A DNA stretch of 64,000 nt from Elioraea thermophila (ex Habib et al. 2022) (GTDB taxonomy: Bacteria > Pseudomonadota > Alphaproteobacteria > Acetobacterales > Acetobacteraceae): contig NZ_QMDI01000013.1 of assembly GCF_003336755.1 (NCBI RefSeq), positions 1 to 64,000 of the forward strand, written 5' to 3'. Positions 1-8,938 of the stretch are shown in pieces. The notes under the pieces were generated by a model that worked only from the letters and a program-made list of their open reading frames with translations, had not been told where the DNA came from and ran no database searches. The position numbers were made by a program, and so were the translations under genes. Numbering within the stretch: position 1 is the stretch's first letter; each line of letters begins with the position of its first letter.

Positions 1-7
1 CGAAGCC

Positions 8-751
8 ATGCCCGACGATGAATCACGGCCAACCGCGTCGGCTCAACCCCAAGAGCCAGCCCTTTGCGCACCGAGTATGATCGCCGTTCCCCACGCACCG
101 CCGCCCAAGCGTGCCGCGGTGCTTTTCCGCGATTGGGCGGAATGGATCGCCCGCAGCCACGGCTGCGCCGCCGACCGGTCGCTTCACCTGCCGGGGCGGG
201 AGGGCGATCGACGCAACCTTCATGGCCACATCCAGCTGACGCCCCGGCGCAGCGACGGCCAATGCCTTCCTGCGAAGGCGGGCGCAATGGACGACCGGAA
301 GACCAGGGGCCGACACTTCTCGGTGTGGCGCGCGGAATGGCGCGACGGTCGCGCGAGGCAGGCGTGCATCGGGATCGCCGCCGACCTCGACCCGCGCCCC
401 TACGCCCAGCTGGCGCGGGAGACCCCTGTCTCGCCCATGCTCGGCGGCGAGCATCTCGGCCCCGCACATACCGCCCTCGTGCCGCGGGGCGTGCCGGAGG
501 CAGCGGTGCTCTGCAACGCCACTCGCCGAGCGCTCGAGGCGAAGGGCCGGGCGTGGCGCCGCGCCTTCGACGAGACGCTGACCGCCATAATCGACGAGGC
601 CGCATCCGCAGCGCCGCCGCAGCGGCACGGCCGGGCACCCCGAGGGCTGGACGCGATGACTTCAGGCGTATCACGCGGCCGTAGGCCGCGTTTCCAACGC
701 TTCGAATGGCTCGGTGTAGCCTTGTGGTACCGCGCTCTCCCTTCGCCCTGA
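8..751 (+). pseudogene. Decayed MobA/MobL-family relaxase remnant
   Basis: An open frame of 247 codons whose middle part (about residues 33-180) reads like the core of an alphaproteobacterial MobA/MobL conjugative relaxase. Visible pieces are 'HGCAAD', 'GDRRNLHGHIQLTPRR' (the family's N-x-H-x-H metal-binding stretch), 'DDRKT', 'LDPRPYAQ' and 'EHLGPAHTALVPRG'. The N-terminal part of the family, with its usual AAYR-type opening, is missing, and the end runs into unrelated low-complexity sequence. I read it as a truncated, dead relaxase left from a plasmid or integrative element. It may mark the border of the catabolic genes that follow. The true ends cannot be fixed; the family match covers only about 104-550. 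Confidence 0.6.
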
Positions 752-883
752 TCGCCGTTTCGCTTCTCGGTTCGGCAAGACCTCTTCTCCATGGCTCGGG
801 TCGGACCCCGAGCCCACCCCGCGCCGCCACCGTCGCTTGCGGCGACGATCGCCGGCCGGCCGGCGTCGCAGCGACTCGGAAGC

Positions 884-3211
884 CTACTCGGCTGCCTCCG
901 GCGCCGTACGCGGCAACACCAAGCCACGGCCGCGCGGCTTCGGCTTGGCCCGGCGGCGCAGTTCCCGGATCTCCTCCATCTCGCGGGCAAGGCTCCGCAC
1001 AAGCGCCTCACGCCCCGGGGCGTACTGAACCGGACCATCGAGAATCAGCCCATATTGGGCGGCACCGCGCAGCACGAAGGAGGGCTCGGCGAGATGCGGG
1101 CGACCGAAGGCGACGAGATCCGCCCGCCCCGCACCGAGGATGGTGTTGGCCTGATCGACGCTGGTGATGGAGCCGACGCACATTGTGGCAAGCCCCACCT
1201 CGTTGCGGATCATGTCCGCCCACGGCACCTGGAACATCCGCCCGTACTTCGGCCTTGCCTCCGGTACCGTCTGACCTGTCGAGACGTCGATCAGGTCGCA
1301 GCCCGCCTCGGCGAAGAGCCGCGCGATGGCGATCACGTCGTGATCGCTGATCCCTCCCTCGACCCAGTCGGTCGCCGAGATCCGTACGCTCATCGGCTTC
1401 TCCTCGGGCCAAACCGCGCGCATCGCCCGAAACACCTCGAGGGGAAAGCGGGCACGGTTCTCGATCGGTCCGCCATACTCGTCCCGCCGGCGATTGGTGA
1501 GCGGCGAGAGGAAGGAGGCGAGCAGGTAGCCGTGTGCGCAGTGCAGTTCGAGCAGGTCGAAGCCACACTCGATCGCCCGTCGTGTTGCGGCGACGAACTG
1601 ATCGCGAACCCGCTCCATGTCGTCGCGCGTCATCTCGCGCGGCACTTGGCTGTCCGGATAGTACGGCAAGGGTGAGGGCGCGATGATCGGCCAACCGCCC
1701 TCGGGCAGAGGCCGGTCCATGCCCTCCCACATGAGGCGAGTCGCTCCCTTGCGGCCGGCATGCCCGAGTTGCAGCGCGACCTTCGCCGTCCCGTTCGCGT
1801 GCACGAACGCGACGATGCGCCGCCACGCCGCAACCTGCGCGTCATTCCACAATCCGGTACAGCCGGGTGTGATGCGGGCGTCCGGGGCGACGCAGGTCAT
1901 CTCGGTGAACAGGAGGCCCGCCCCACCCATCCCGCGCGCGCCGTAGTGGACCAGATGCCAGTCCCCGGGCACGCCATCGACCGCCGAATATTGGCACATC
2001 GGCGACACGACCAGACGGTTGGCGAGGGTCAGCCCGCGCAGCCGGAAGGGCTGGAACGCCGGCGGAAGCGACGGGTCACCACCTGCCGCACGACCGAAAT
2101 CCTCCCGCACCCGCCGTACGAAATCCGGCGCGCGCAACTCGAGATTGTCATAGGTGATCGCCTTCGACCGCGTCATCAATCCGAACGCGAACTGGATCGG
2201 GCGGAAGCCCCAGAACCGCCGCACGTGCTCGAACCAAACGAGCGACACGTCGGCTGCGTGCTGCGTCTTCTCGACCTCCTCGCGTCGCGTCTCCTCGAAA
2301 CGGGCGAGGGCGGCGGCCACACCACCACCTGCCGCGAAGGCGCGATGCAGTGCGATCGCATCCTCCATGGCGAGCTTGGTCCCGCTGCCGATCGAGAAGT
2401 GCGCCGACGCCTTCGCGTCGCCGAGCAGGACCACATTGTCCTTCACCCAGCGCGCGCAGCGGATCATCGGAAAGCGGCGCCAGATCGAACGGTTCGTGCG
2501 CAGACGGTGACCAGCGAGTTCGAACGCGAAGACGCCCTCAAGGAATCTCGCGCTCTCGGCCTCGTCGCTCTCCGCCAGGCCGGCACGCGCGAAGGTCTCG
2601 GGGTCGGTCTCCAGCACCCAGGTGCTTGCGTTCGCCTCATACTGGTAGCAGTGGGCGATGAAGATCCCGTACTCGGTTTCGCGGAAGAAGAAGTGGAACG
2701 CATCCAAGCTGCGGGTCGACCCCATCCAGGCGAAACGATTCGGCCGCAGATCGACTTCCGGTTCGAAATGGTCCGCAAACCGGGTTCGGACGGCGCTGTT
2801 GATCCCGTCCGAGGCGACGATCAGATCGGCATCCGGGAAATCCTCGGGGCTTGCCTCCCGCCTGAACTCGAGCCGAACGCCGAGGCGCCTCGCACGCTGC
2901 TGCAGGATTTGCAGGAGGCGAACACGGGACAGGCCGCAGAAGCCGTTCCCCCCGATCCTGAACACCTCACCCTTGAAATGGATCGCGATGTCGTCCCACC
3001 AGGCGAATTCCTGGGCGATCGCGGCGAAAGTCTCAGGGTCGGCGTCCTCGATCGTCTCGAGCGTCTGATCCGAGAAGACGACACCGAATCCGAAGGTGTC
3101 GTCGGGCGCGTTGCGCTCGACGACCAGCACGTCAGCGTTCGGCCAATCGCGCTTGAACAGGATGGCGAAGTAGAGCCCCGCCGGGCCACCTCCGATGATC
3201 CTGACCCGCAT
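884..3211 (-). CDS. abmA: 2-aminobenzoyl-CoA monooxygenase/reductase (bifunctional, FAD monooxygenase fused to Old Yellow Enzyme)
   Basis: A 775-residue fusion. Residues 1-375 are a flavoprotein monooxygenase: '[13 protein letters not shown]' is the dinucleotide fold and '[18 protein letters not shown]' (about 260-277) is the second FAD motif. Residues from about 385 are an Old Yellow Enzyme reductase ('[13 protein letters not shown]', '[19 protein letters not shown]', 'RRDEYGG'). This architecture is that of 2-aminobenzoyl-CoA monooxygenase/reductase, which hydroxylates and then reduces the CoA-activated anthranilate ring without oxygenolytic cleavage; the related label is salicylyl-CoA 5-hydroxylase. 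The ATG at 3211 was chosen because GGAGAGGGAAGG lies directly upstream and the FAD motif starts at residue 4; the frame is open further up but carries no family sequence. It diverges from the CoA-pathway operon starting at 3279. Salicylyl-CoA as substrate cannot be excluded. Confidence 0.88.
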   Translation of the reverse strand: MRVRIIGGGPAGLYFAILFKRDWPNADVLVVERNAPDDTFGFGVVFSDQTLETIEDADPETFAAIAQEFAWWDDIAIHFKGEVFRIGGNGFCGLSRVRLLQILQQRARRLGVRLEFRREASPEDFPDADLIVASDGINSAVRTRFADHFEPEVDLRPNRFAWMGSTRSLDAFHFFFRETEYGIFIAHCYQYEANASTWVLETDPETFARAGLAESDEAESARFLEGVFAFELAGHRLRTNRSIWRRFPMIRCARWVKDNVVLLGDAKASAHFSIGSGTKLAMEDAIALHRAFAAGGGVAAALARFEETRREEVEKTQHAADVSLVWFEHVRRFWGFRPIQFAFGLMTRSKAITYDNLELRAPDFVRRVREDFGRAAGGDPSLPPAFQPFRLRGLTLANRLVVSPMCQYSAVDGVPGDWHLVHYGARGMGGAGLLFTEMTCVAPDARITPGCTGLWNDAQVAAWRRIVAFVHANGTAKVALQLGHAGRKGATRLMWEGMDRPLPEGGWPIIAPSPLPYYPDSQVPREMTRDDMERVRDQFVAATRRAIECGFDLLELHCAHGYLLASFLSPLTNRRRDEYGGPIENRARFPLEVFRAMRAVWPEEKPMSVRISATDWVEGGISDHDVIAIARLFAEAGCDLIDVSTGQTVPEARPKYGRMFQVPWADMIRNEVGLATMCVGSITSVDQANTILGAGRADLVAFGRPHLAEPSFVLRGAAQYGLILDGPVQYAPGREALVRSLAREMEEIRELRRRAKPKPRGRGLVLPRTAPEAAE

Positions 3212-3238
3212 CCTTCCCTCTCCAGCGCCGACCGACTG

Positions 3239-3268
3239 TTGCACGGCCGGCGAGCGCTTGGCTACAGT
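3239..3268 (+). promoter_or_regulatory. Candidate sigma-70-type promoter for the anthranilyl-CoA operon
   Basis: In the 67-bp space between the divergent monooxygenase and SDR genes, TTGCAC (3239-3244) and TACAGT (3263-3268) are separated by 18 bp on the + strand. Transcription would begin about 3274-3276, a few bases before the ATG at 3279. The transcript would therefore be nearly leaderless, which agrees with the lack of a clear ribosome binding site. The match is moderate and based on sequence inspection only. Confidence 0.3.
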
Positions 3269-3278
3269 TTCCGTGAGT

Positions 3279-4016
3279 ATGGGGAGATTTTCCGGGACAC
3301 GCGCGTTGGTGACCGGTGGGGGAAGCGGCATCGGTCTGGCGTGTGCGCGGGCGCTCGCCGCCGACGGGGCGGAGGTGACGGTGCTCGGGCGTCGCGCTGA
3401 ACCGTTGCAGCGTGCGGTGGCAGAGGGCGCGGCGCATGCGTGCCTCGTCGCCGATGCGCAGGACGAGGAGACGATCGTCGCGGCAGGGCCCTTCGGCATC
3501 GTCGTGCACGCCGCCGGTGCGGCGGAGAGCGCACCCTTCGCCGCGACGGACCGCGCTCTCGTCGAGCGGATGCTGGCGGCAAACCTCCTCACCGCGTTTG
3601 CCGTGGCACGTGCGGTCCTGCCGCCGATGCTCGCCGCGCGACAGGGCCGCATCGTGTTCGTCGCCTCGACCGCTGCGCTGAAGGGCTATCCCTACGTCTC
3701 GGCTTACGTCGCAGCCAAACACGCCGTGCTCGGGCTTGCCCGCGCCTTGGCCGTCGAAGTCGCCGGAAGCGGCGTCACCGCGAACGCGATCTGCCCGGGC
3801 TTCACCGACACGCCGCTGTTGGCGGCATCGATCGAACGGATCGTCGTCGCGACGGGGAAAACGGCGGACGAGGTGCGACGAAGCTTCGTGTCGTACAATC
3901 CGCAGAAGCGTCTCGTCCGCCCCGAGGAGGTGGCGGCGGCGGTGCTCTGGCTCTGCTCCGAGGAGGCATCGGCGGTGAACGGCAAGGCCATCGCGATCGA
4001 CGGGGGAGAGACGTGA
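3279..4016 (+). CDS. Short-chain dehydrogenase/reductase, probable 3-hydroxyacyl-CoA dehydrogenase of the anthranilyl-CoA pathway
   Basis: A 245-residue classical SDR. It has the N-terminal NAD(P) motif 'VTGGGSGIG', the 'HAAG' stretch, the catalytic Ser in '[11 protein letters not shown]' and the YxxxK pair in 'YVAAKHA', and it ends in the usual '[10 protein letters not shown]'. In the pathway it would oxidise a hydroxyacyl-CoA formed after ring hydration. The ATG at 3279 puts the glycine motif in the normal place; a GTG six bases upstream is an alternative. The stop overlaps the next gene's GTG (GTGA), so the two are translationally coupled. The exact substrate is inferred from context. Confidence 0.82.
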   Translation: MGRFSGTRALVTGGGSGIGLACARALAADGAEVTVLGRRAEPLQRAVAEGAAHACLVADAQDEETIVAAGPFGIVVHAAGAAESAPFAATDRALVERMLAANLLTAFAVARAVLPPMLAARQGRIVFVASTAALKGYPYVSAYVAAKHAVLGLARALAVEVAGSGVTANAICPGFTDTPLLAASIERIVVATGKTADEVRRSFVSYNPQKRLVRPEEVAAAVLWLCSEEASAVNGKAIAIDGGET

Positions 4017-4831
4017 TCGAAGGCGCACTCGCCGAGTATCGGGCGAGCCACTTCCGTTTCGAGGTCTCGGACGGGGTCGGCATCGTCACCCTCGATCGCG
4101 CGGAACGCAAGAATCCCCTCACCTTCGCGAGCTATCGCGAGCTCGCCCGGCTGTTCCGCCTTGCCGCGACCGACGACAGCGTCCACGCCTTCGTCATCAC
4201 CGGGGCGGGGGGAAACTTCTGCTCCGGCGGCGACGTCCACGAGATCATCGGCCCTCTCCTTCGTCGCAACAGCCGCGGCCTTCTCGATTTCACGTCGATG
4301 ACGGGGGAGCTCGTGAAGGCGATGCGGGGCTGCGGCCAGCCCATCGTCGCCGCGATCGACGGTGTGGCCGCCGGCGCGGGCGCGATCATCGCCATGGCCT
4401 CCGACCTCAGGCTCGCCACGCCGCGGGCGTCCGTCGCCTTCCTGTTCACGCGGGTCGGCCTCGCCGGCTGCGACATGGGCGCCTGCGCCATGCTGCCCAG
4501 GCTGATCGGACACGGCAGGGCAACGGAACTCCTGCTCACGGGTCGCGCCATGACCGCCGAAGAGGGACTCGCCTGGGGCTTCCACAATCGGCTCGTCGCG
4601 GCGGAGGAGCTTCTCGCGGAAGCGACGGCGCTGGCGCGCAGCCTCGCCCGCGGGCCGCGCTTCGCGCATGCGCTGACGAAGCGCATGCTCGGCATGGAGT
4701 GGGCCATGGGGGTGGAGGAGGCGGTCGAGGCGGAGGCGGTCGCGCAGGCCCTTTGCATGACGACGGGCGACTTTCGGCGCGCGTACGAGGCGTTCGTCGA
4801 GAAGCGCAAGCCCGTCTTCGAGGGCGAGTGA
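4013..4831 (+). CDS. Crotonase-family enoyl-CoA hydratase/lyase with non-canonical active site
   Basis: A 272-residue crotonase-fold protein. Visible are '[17 protein letters not shown]' at the start, the oxyanion-hole stretch '[12 protein letters not shown]' and the second loop '[18 protein letters not shown]'. The two glutamates of classical enoyl-CoA hydratase appear to be absent: 'GGGCEL' is replaced by 'GAGAII', and the 'PEILLG' segment by 'LFTRVG', so Asp of 'CDMG' or another group must act. It starts at GTG 4013, overlapping the SDR stop, with GGGGGAGAG upstream; the stop overlaps the next ATG. It probably hydrates or hydrolytically opens the alicyclic CoA intermediate. That role is inferred from the operon. 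Confidence 0.8.
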   Translation: MIEGALAEYRASHFRFEVSDGVGIVTLDRAERKNPLTFASYRELARLFRLAATDDSVHAFVITGAGGNFCSGGDVHEIIGPLLRRNSRGLLDFTSMTGELVKAMRGCGQPIVAAIDGVAAGAGAIIAMASDLRLATPRASVAFLFTRVGLAGCDMGACAMLPRLIGHGRATELLLTGRAMTAEEGLAWGFHNRLVAAEELLAEATALARSLARGPRFAHALTKRMLGMEWAMGVEEAVEAEAVAQALCMTTGDFRRAYEAFVEKRKPVFEGE

Positions 4832-6003
4832 TGGCCGATCGCGACGTCCTCGCCTGGCCCTTTTTCGCCCCCGAGCATCGTGTCTGGGCGGCCGAGGTGG
4901 ACGCCTTCGTGCGGCAGCTTCCCGCGCACGACGAGGACGTCGATCGGGCGACCATCGAGCTCACGCGCGCCCTTGGCGAGGCGGGCCTGCTGCGGGCGGC
5001 AGTACCGGAGGACGGGCGATTGTCGGTGCGCCATCTCTGTCTCGCACGCGACATTCTCGCCCGCCACGACGGACTTGCCGACTTCGCCTTCGCCATGGCC
5101 GGTCTAGGTACGGGCGCGATCACCCTGTTCGGCACGCCGGCGCTCAAGTCGCGCTACCTGCCCGCCGTGCGCCGGGGAGAGGCGCTCGCCGCCTTCGCCC
5201 TGTCGGAACCGGAGGCGGGCTCCGATGTCGCCGCGATCACGACGGCGGCGAGCCGGGACCGCGATGGCAGCTGGCGGATCAACGGCGAGAAGACCTGGAT
5301 CAGCAATGGCGGGCTCGCCGCCGTGTACGTCGTGGTCGCGCGGACCGGCGAAGGACCCGGCACTCGCGGCCTGTCGGCCTTCGTCGTTCCCGGCTCCGCT
5401 CCCGGGATGACCGTTGCCGAGCGCATCGCCGTCGCCGCCCCCCATCCGCTGGCGCGACTGCGGTTCGAGGATGTTCGCGTGCCGGGCGATCACTGCCTCG
5501 GCGCGCCCGGCGAAGGGTTCCGGATCGCGATGACGGTGCTCGACCACTTTCGGCCCACCGTCGGTGCCGCCGCCGTCGGATTCGCGCGCCGCGCGCTTGC
5601 GCTGTCGCTGGCGCGGGCGACGTCGCGCCGACTGTTCGGCAGCACGCTCTTCGACCAGCAGATGACGCAGGACGCGGTGGCCTCGATGGCGACCGAGATC
5701 GACGCCGCAGCCCTGCTTGTCTACCGCGCCGCCTGGCTCAAGGATGGCGGCGCCGAGCGCATCTCCCGCGAGGCGAGCATGGCGAAACTCTTCGCCACAG
5801 AAGCGGCGCAGCGCGCCGCCGACCGCTGCGTGCAACTCCACGGCGGTTTGGGCGTGGTGTCAGGGAGCCCGCCCGAGGTGCTGTGGCGCGAGGTGCGCGC
5901 ATTGAGGGTGTACGAAGGCGCGAGCGAAATCCAGAAGCTGGTCATCGCGCGGGCGGAGCGCGATCGCGCGGCTGCTCCATCCGCCCGGGTTGCCGCCGCA
6001 TGA
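4831..6003 (+). CDS. Acyl-CoA dehydrogenase
   Basis: A 390-residue acyl-CoA dehydrogenase of normal length. The FAD/substrate signature '[15 protein letters not shown]' and '[10 protein letters not shown]' are present. '[17 protein letters not shown]' and the C-terminal '[15 protein letters not shown]' follow; the last carries the catalytic Glu of the medium-chain type. Start and stop both overlap neighbours (TGATG upstream, ATGA downstream). In anthranilyl-CoA degradation it would introduce a double bond into the reduced ring or the opened dicarboxylyl-CoA chain. Electrons would go to ETF, which is not encoded here. Confidence 0.88.
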   Translation: MADRDVLAWPFFAPEHRVWAAEVDAFVRQLPAHDEDVDRATIELTRALGEAGLLRAAVPEDGRLSVRHLCLARDILARHDGLADFAFAMAGLGTGAITLFGTPALKSRYLPAVRRGEALAAFALSEPEAGSDVAAITTAASRDRDGSWRINGEKTWISNGGLAAVYVVVARTGEGPGTRGLSAFVVPGSAPGMTVAERIAVAAPHPLARLRFEDVRVPGDHCLGAPGEGFRIAMTVLDHFRPTVGAAAVGFARRALALSLARATSRRLFGSTLFDQQMTQDAVASMATEIDAAALLVYRAAWLKDGGAERISREASMAKLFATEAAQRAADRCVQLHGGLGVVSGSPPEVLWREVRALRVYEGASEIQKLVIARAERDRAAAPSARVAAA

Positions 6004-7652
6004 CCGGGCTCGCCGGCCAGACGGACGAGCCGTCCGCCCATCGCGACCGCTTCGCGCGCGACAATCTGCCGCCGCGCGCCGCGTGGCCGGAGCTCCTGTT
6101 CGAACTGCCCGAGCTGGCCTACCCGGCGCGACTGAACGTCGCGCGGGCGCTTCTCGATTCGGCTCTCGTCGCCGGAAAGCGCGAGCACACGGCCATCATC
6201 ACCGACCGGGCTACGTTGAGCTACGGCGCGCTTGCCGAGCGGGTGAACCGCCTGGCATCCGTTCTCGTCCACCGTCTCGGCCTCGTTCCCGGCAACCGGG
6301 TCCTGTTGCGTGGCTACAACGACCCATGGATGGTCGCCGCATACCTCGCGGTCTGGCGTGCCGGCGGCATCGCCGTGGGGACCATGCCGCTCTTGCGGGC
6401 GACGGAGCTGGGCCAGATCCTACGCAAGGCCGAGATCAGCCACGCCCTGTGCGATTCCCGGCTGGCGGCGGAGCTTTTGGCCGCCGATGCCGCCTGTCTG
6501 CGGGAAGTGGCGATGTGGGGCGAGGGCCAACTCGAGACGCTCTGCGCCGAGGCCGACCCCGACATGCCCGCCTGCGACACGGCGGCTGAGGACGTCGCCC
6601 TCATCGCCTTCACCTCGGGCACGACCGGCGAACCGAAAGGCTGCGTGCACTTCCATCGCGACCTCGTCGCGATCTGCGACACTTATGCGCGTCACGTGCT
6701 GCGTGCGGATGCGGCGGACCGTTTCATCGGCACGCCTCCCCTCGCCTTCACCTTCGGGCTCGGCGGGCTGCTGTTGTTTCCCTTCCGCATCGGTGCCGCG
6801 GTCGTGCTGCAGGAGAGGCCCGGACCGGAAGAGCTGTTCGCCGCCATCGTCCGGCACGGCGCGAGTGTCTGCTTCACCGCCCCCACGGCCTATCGCGTGA
6901 TGGCCCGCCTCGCTGCCGAGTGTCGACCGCACACGCTCCGACGCTGCGTCTCGGCCGGCGAACCGCTGCCGGTGCCCGTGCTCGAGGCTTGGCGTGACGC
7001 CACGGGACTGTGGCTGATGGACGGGATCGGGGCGACGGAGATGCTGCACATCTTCATCGCCACGGGCGTGGACGAGGCCCGGCCGGGCCTTCTCGGCAAG
7101 GTGGTGCCGGGATATCGCGCGGCCGTGCTGGACGACGCTGGTCGTCCCCTTCCCGACGGCACGGCGGGACTGCTCGCGGTCAAGGGGCCGACGGGGTGCC
7201 GCTACCTCGCGGATGAGCGTCAGCATCGCTACGTGCGCTGGGGCTGGAACATCACCGGCGACACCTTCGAACGGACCGAGGACGGTTGGTTCCGCTTCCG
7301 CGCCCGCAGCGACGACATGATCATTTCCGCCGGGTACAACATCGCGGGGCCGGAGGTCGAAGCGGCCCTGCTCACCCACGAGGCGGTTCGCGAGTGCGGG
7401 GTGGTCGGGGCCCCCGACCCGGAGCGCGGGCAGATCGTGACGGCTTTCGTCGTGCTGCGCGAGGGCGTCGCACCCTCCGACGCGCTCGCTGAAGCCCTGC
7501 AGGACCATGTCAAGCGCACGATCGCTCCCTACAAGTATCCGAGGCGCATCGTCTTTCTCGGCGCGCTGCCGAAGACGGCTTCCGGCAAGCTGCAACGTCA
7601 TGCGCTGCGTGCGCTGGCGTCCCGGCAGGAAGCGTCCGACGCAGCCCGATGA
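6000..7652 (+). CDS. abmG: 2-aminobenzoate/benzoate-type CoA ligase
   Basis: A 550-residue ANL-superfamily enzyme. It has the P-loop-like '[11 protein letters not shown]', the adenylate motif '[14 protein letters not shown]', '[14 protein letters not shown]', the hinge '[13 protein letters not shown]' and the C-terminal lysine motif '[11 protein letters not shown]'. The 'GATEMLH' form is typical of benzoate and 2-aminobenzoate CoA ligases rather than fatty acyl ligases. It activates the aromatic acid to its CoA thioester with ATP, the entry step of the pathway. Its ATG overlaps the dehydrogenase stop, and its own stop overlaps the thioesterase ATG. The substrate is inferred from the neighbouring 2-aminobenzoyl-CoA monooxygenase/reductase. 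Confidence 0.85.
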   Translation: MTGLAGQTDEPSAHRDRFARDNLPPRAAWPELLFELPELAYPARLNVARALLDSALVAGKREHTAIITDRATLSYGALAERVNRLASVLVHRLGLVPGNRVLLRGYNDPWMVAAYLAVWRAGGIAVGTMPLLRATELGQILRKAEISHALCDSRLAAELLAADAACLREVAMWGEGQLETLCAEADPDMPACDTAAEDVALIAFTSGTTGEPKGCVHFHRDLVAICDTYARHVLRADAADRFIGTPPLAFTFGLGGLLLFPFRIGAAVVLQERPGPEELFAAIVRHGASVCFTAPTAYRVMARLAAECRPHTLRRCVSAGEPLPVPVLEAWRDATGLWLMDGIGATEMLHIFIATGVDEARPGLLGKVVPGYRAAVLDDAGRPLPDGTAGLLAVKGPTGCRYLADERQHRYVRWGWNITGDTFERTEDGWFRFRARSDDMIISAGYNIAGPEVEAALLTHEAVRECGVVGAPDPERGQIVTAFVVLREGVAPSDALAEALQDHVKRTIAPYKYPRRIVFLGALPKTASGKLQRHALRALASRQEASDAAR

Positions 7653-8107
7653 GCCGGCCGCAGCCGATCCCGCCCGATGCCTTGCCGGCGGGCGCGTTCC
7701 GTCGCCCCTATCGCATCCGCTTTCACGACTGCGACCCGGCGGGGATCGTGTTCTTCGCCGCCTGGTTCGCCATCGCGCACGGCATCGTCGAGGAGTTCCT
7801 CGACCACATCGGCGTGCCGTTCGCCGCCCTCAACGGTCCGCGGCGCATCGGCACCGGCCTTGCCCACGCCGCCGCCGACTACTTCGCACCCGGCCGGTTC
7901 GGCGAGACCGTGGCGGTGACACCGCTGGTCGCGCGCGTGGGCGGCGGATCCTACCGTCTCGTCGTGCATGTGCATCGCGAGGCGAAGGAGCTCGTGCGGC
8001 TCGCCCTGGTCAGCGCAACCACGGATCTCGAGACCGGTCGTGCGATCCCCCTGCCCGACGACTTGCGTTCCGCCCTGTCCCGCTACCAGGAGGCGTGCGG
8101 CCAATGA
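7649..8107 (+). CDS. 4-hydroxybenzoyl-CoA thioesterase family protein
   Basis: A 152-residue hotdog-fold thioesterase. The hallmark 'FHDCDPAGIVFFAAWF' places the catalytic Asp at residue 29, as in 4-hydroxybenzoyl-CoA thioesterase. It overlaps the ligase by ATGA and the RidA gene by ATGA. In this operon it may release CoA from stalled or dead-end aryl-CoA intermediates, or act in a main step. The sequence does not decide between these. Confidence 0.85.
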   Translation: MSRPQPIPPDALPAGAFRRPYRIRFHDCDPAGIVFFAAWFAIAHGIVEEFLDHIGVPFAALNGPRRIGTGLAHAAADYFAPGRFGETVAVTPLVARVGGGSYRLVVHVHREAKELVRLALVSATTDLETGRAIPLPDDLRSALSRYQEACGQ

Positions 8108-8499
8108 CCCTCGAGACCATCCTGCCCGCGGGCTGGCCGCGCCCGAAGGGCTACGCGAACGGCATGGTCGGCGCCGGGCGCGTGCTGTTCGTCGGTGGCC
8201 AGGTCGGATGGGACGAGAATGGCCGTTTCGCCGACGGGTTCATCGCCCAGACGGAGCGGGCCCTGCTGAACGTCGTCACCGTCGTGCGCAGCGCGGGCGG
8301 CTCGGTCGAGGACATCGCCCGTCTCGTCTGGTACGTGGTGGACATCGATCTCTATCGGCGATCGCTGCCGGAGCTCGGCCCTGCCTACCGTCGGGTGATG
8401 GGCAAGCACTTCCCGACCATGGCCGTGGTCGGCGTGACAGCCCTCGTCGAGCCGGCGGCGCTGGTCGAGATCGAGGCGACGGCCGTGCTCGCGTCCTGA
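8104..8499 (+). CDS. RidA/YjgF family enamine/imine deaminase
   Basis: A 131-residue RidA-family protein. 'VLFVGGQVGWDENGRFAD' and 'NVVTVVRSAGGSVEDIARLVWYVVD' are typical, and 'EIEATAVL' closes the fold. It is the last gene of the overlapping operon. RidA proteins hydrolyse reactive enamines and imines to ketones. The product of 2-aminobenzoyl-CoA monooxygenase/reductase is an amino-oxo-cyclohexene carboxyl-CoA (an enamine), so this protein may remove the ring nitrogen; that is my inference. The usual catalytic Arg/Glu pair was not verified. Confidence 0.82.
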   Translation: MTLETILPAGWPRPKGYANGMVGAGRVLFVGGQVGWDENGRFADGFIAQTERALLNVVTVVRSAGGSVEDIARLVWYVVDIDLYRRSLPELGPAYRRVMGKHFPTMAVVGVTALVEPAALVEIEATAVLAS

Positions 8500-8938
8500 C
8501 GGGTCGGTTCGGCCGAGGCCGGGGGTTCGTGCGCGGCGAGGCGCCGGTTCGGCTCGTCCCCGTGGCACGAATGGTGGCCCCTGCGTGCGCCCCTGATCCT
8601 GCCCCTCCCCAGTTCGCCCGCCCCCTTCGCCGAGCGGCGAAATGCTTCGGCGCCCGGGAACGCATCGTGGTGCCCGCCGGCGTGACGCCGCCGCAGCGGG
8701 GGGTTCGGCGGAACATGCGGACAATCGCTGCGCATACCTGCAAGGGCACCGCCACGCGGGCTTGGACCGCCGCCGAGCCTGCGGGCCGTCTGACCGGAGC
8801 AGCCCGCCTTCATCACCGCGAAGACCATCGCCTGGTGGCAGGTGGCAAGGTCCAGGGCCAACGCCCAGCGGGGGATCGAGACGTCGCCGATTGTGCGATG
8901 GAGCGATCGGCGCTGGAATGGCGCGAGGGAGCAGGGGG
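8500..8938. other. Intergenic region without a supportable gene
   Basis: About 440 bases between the RidA gene and the molybdenum hydroxylase subunit. The frame of the hydroxylase stays open upstream, but the extra residues are Arg/Ala-rich and have no family character. I see no convincing terminator, promoter or RNA gene, although a promoter for the second catabolic gene block could lie here. Confidence 0.5.

Noticed and set aside
3212-3652. N-terminal extension of the monooxygenase/reductase frame to 3652
   Set aside because: The added residues are Ala/Arg/Ser-rich, lie opposite the SDR gene, and would push the FAD motif 150 residues inward; a good ribosome binding site precedes the internal ATG at 3211.
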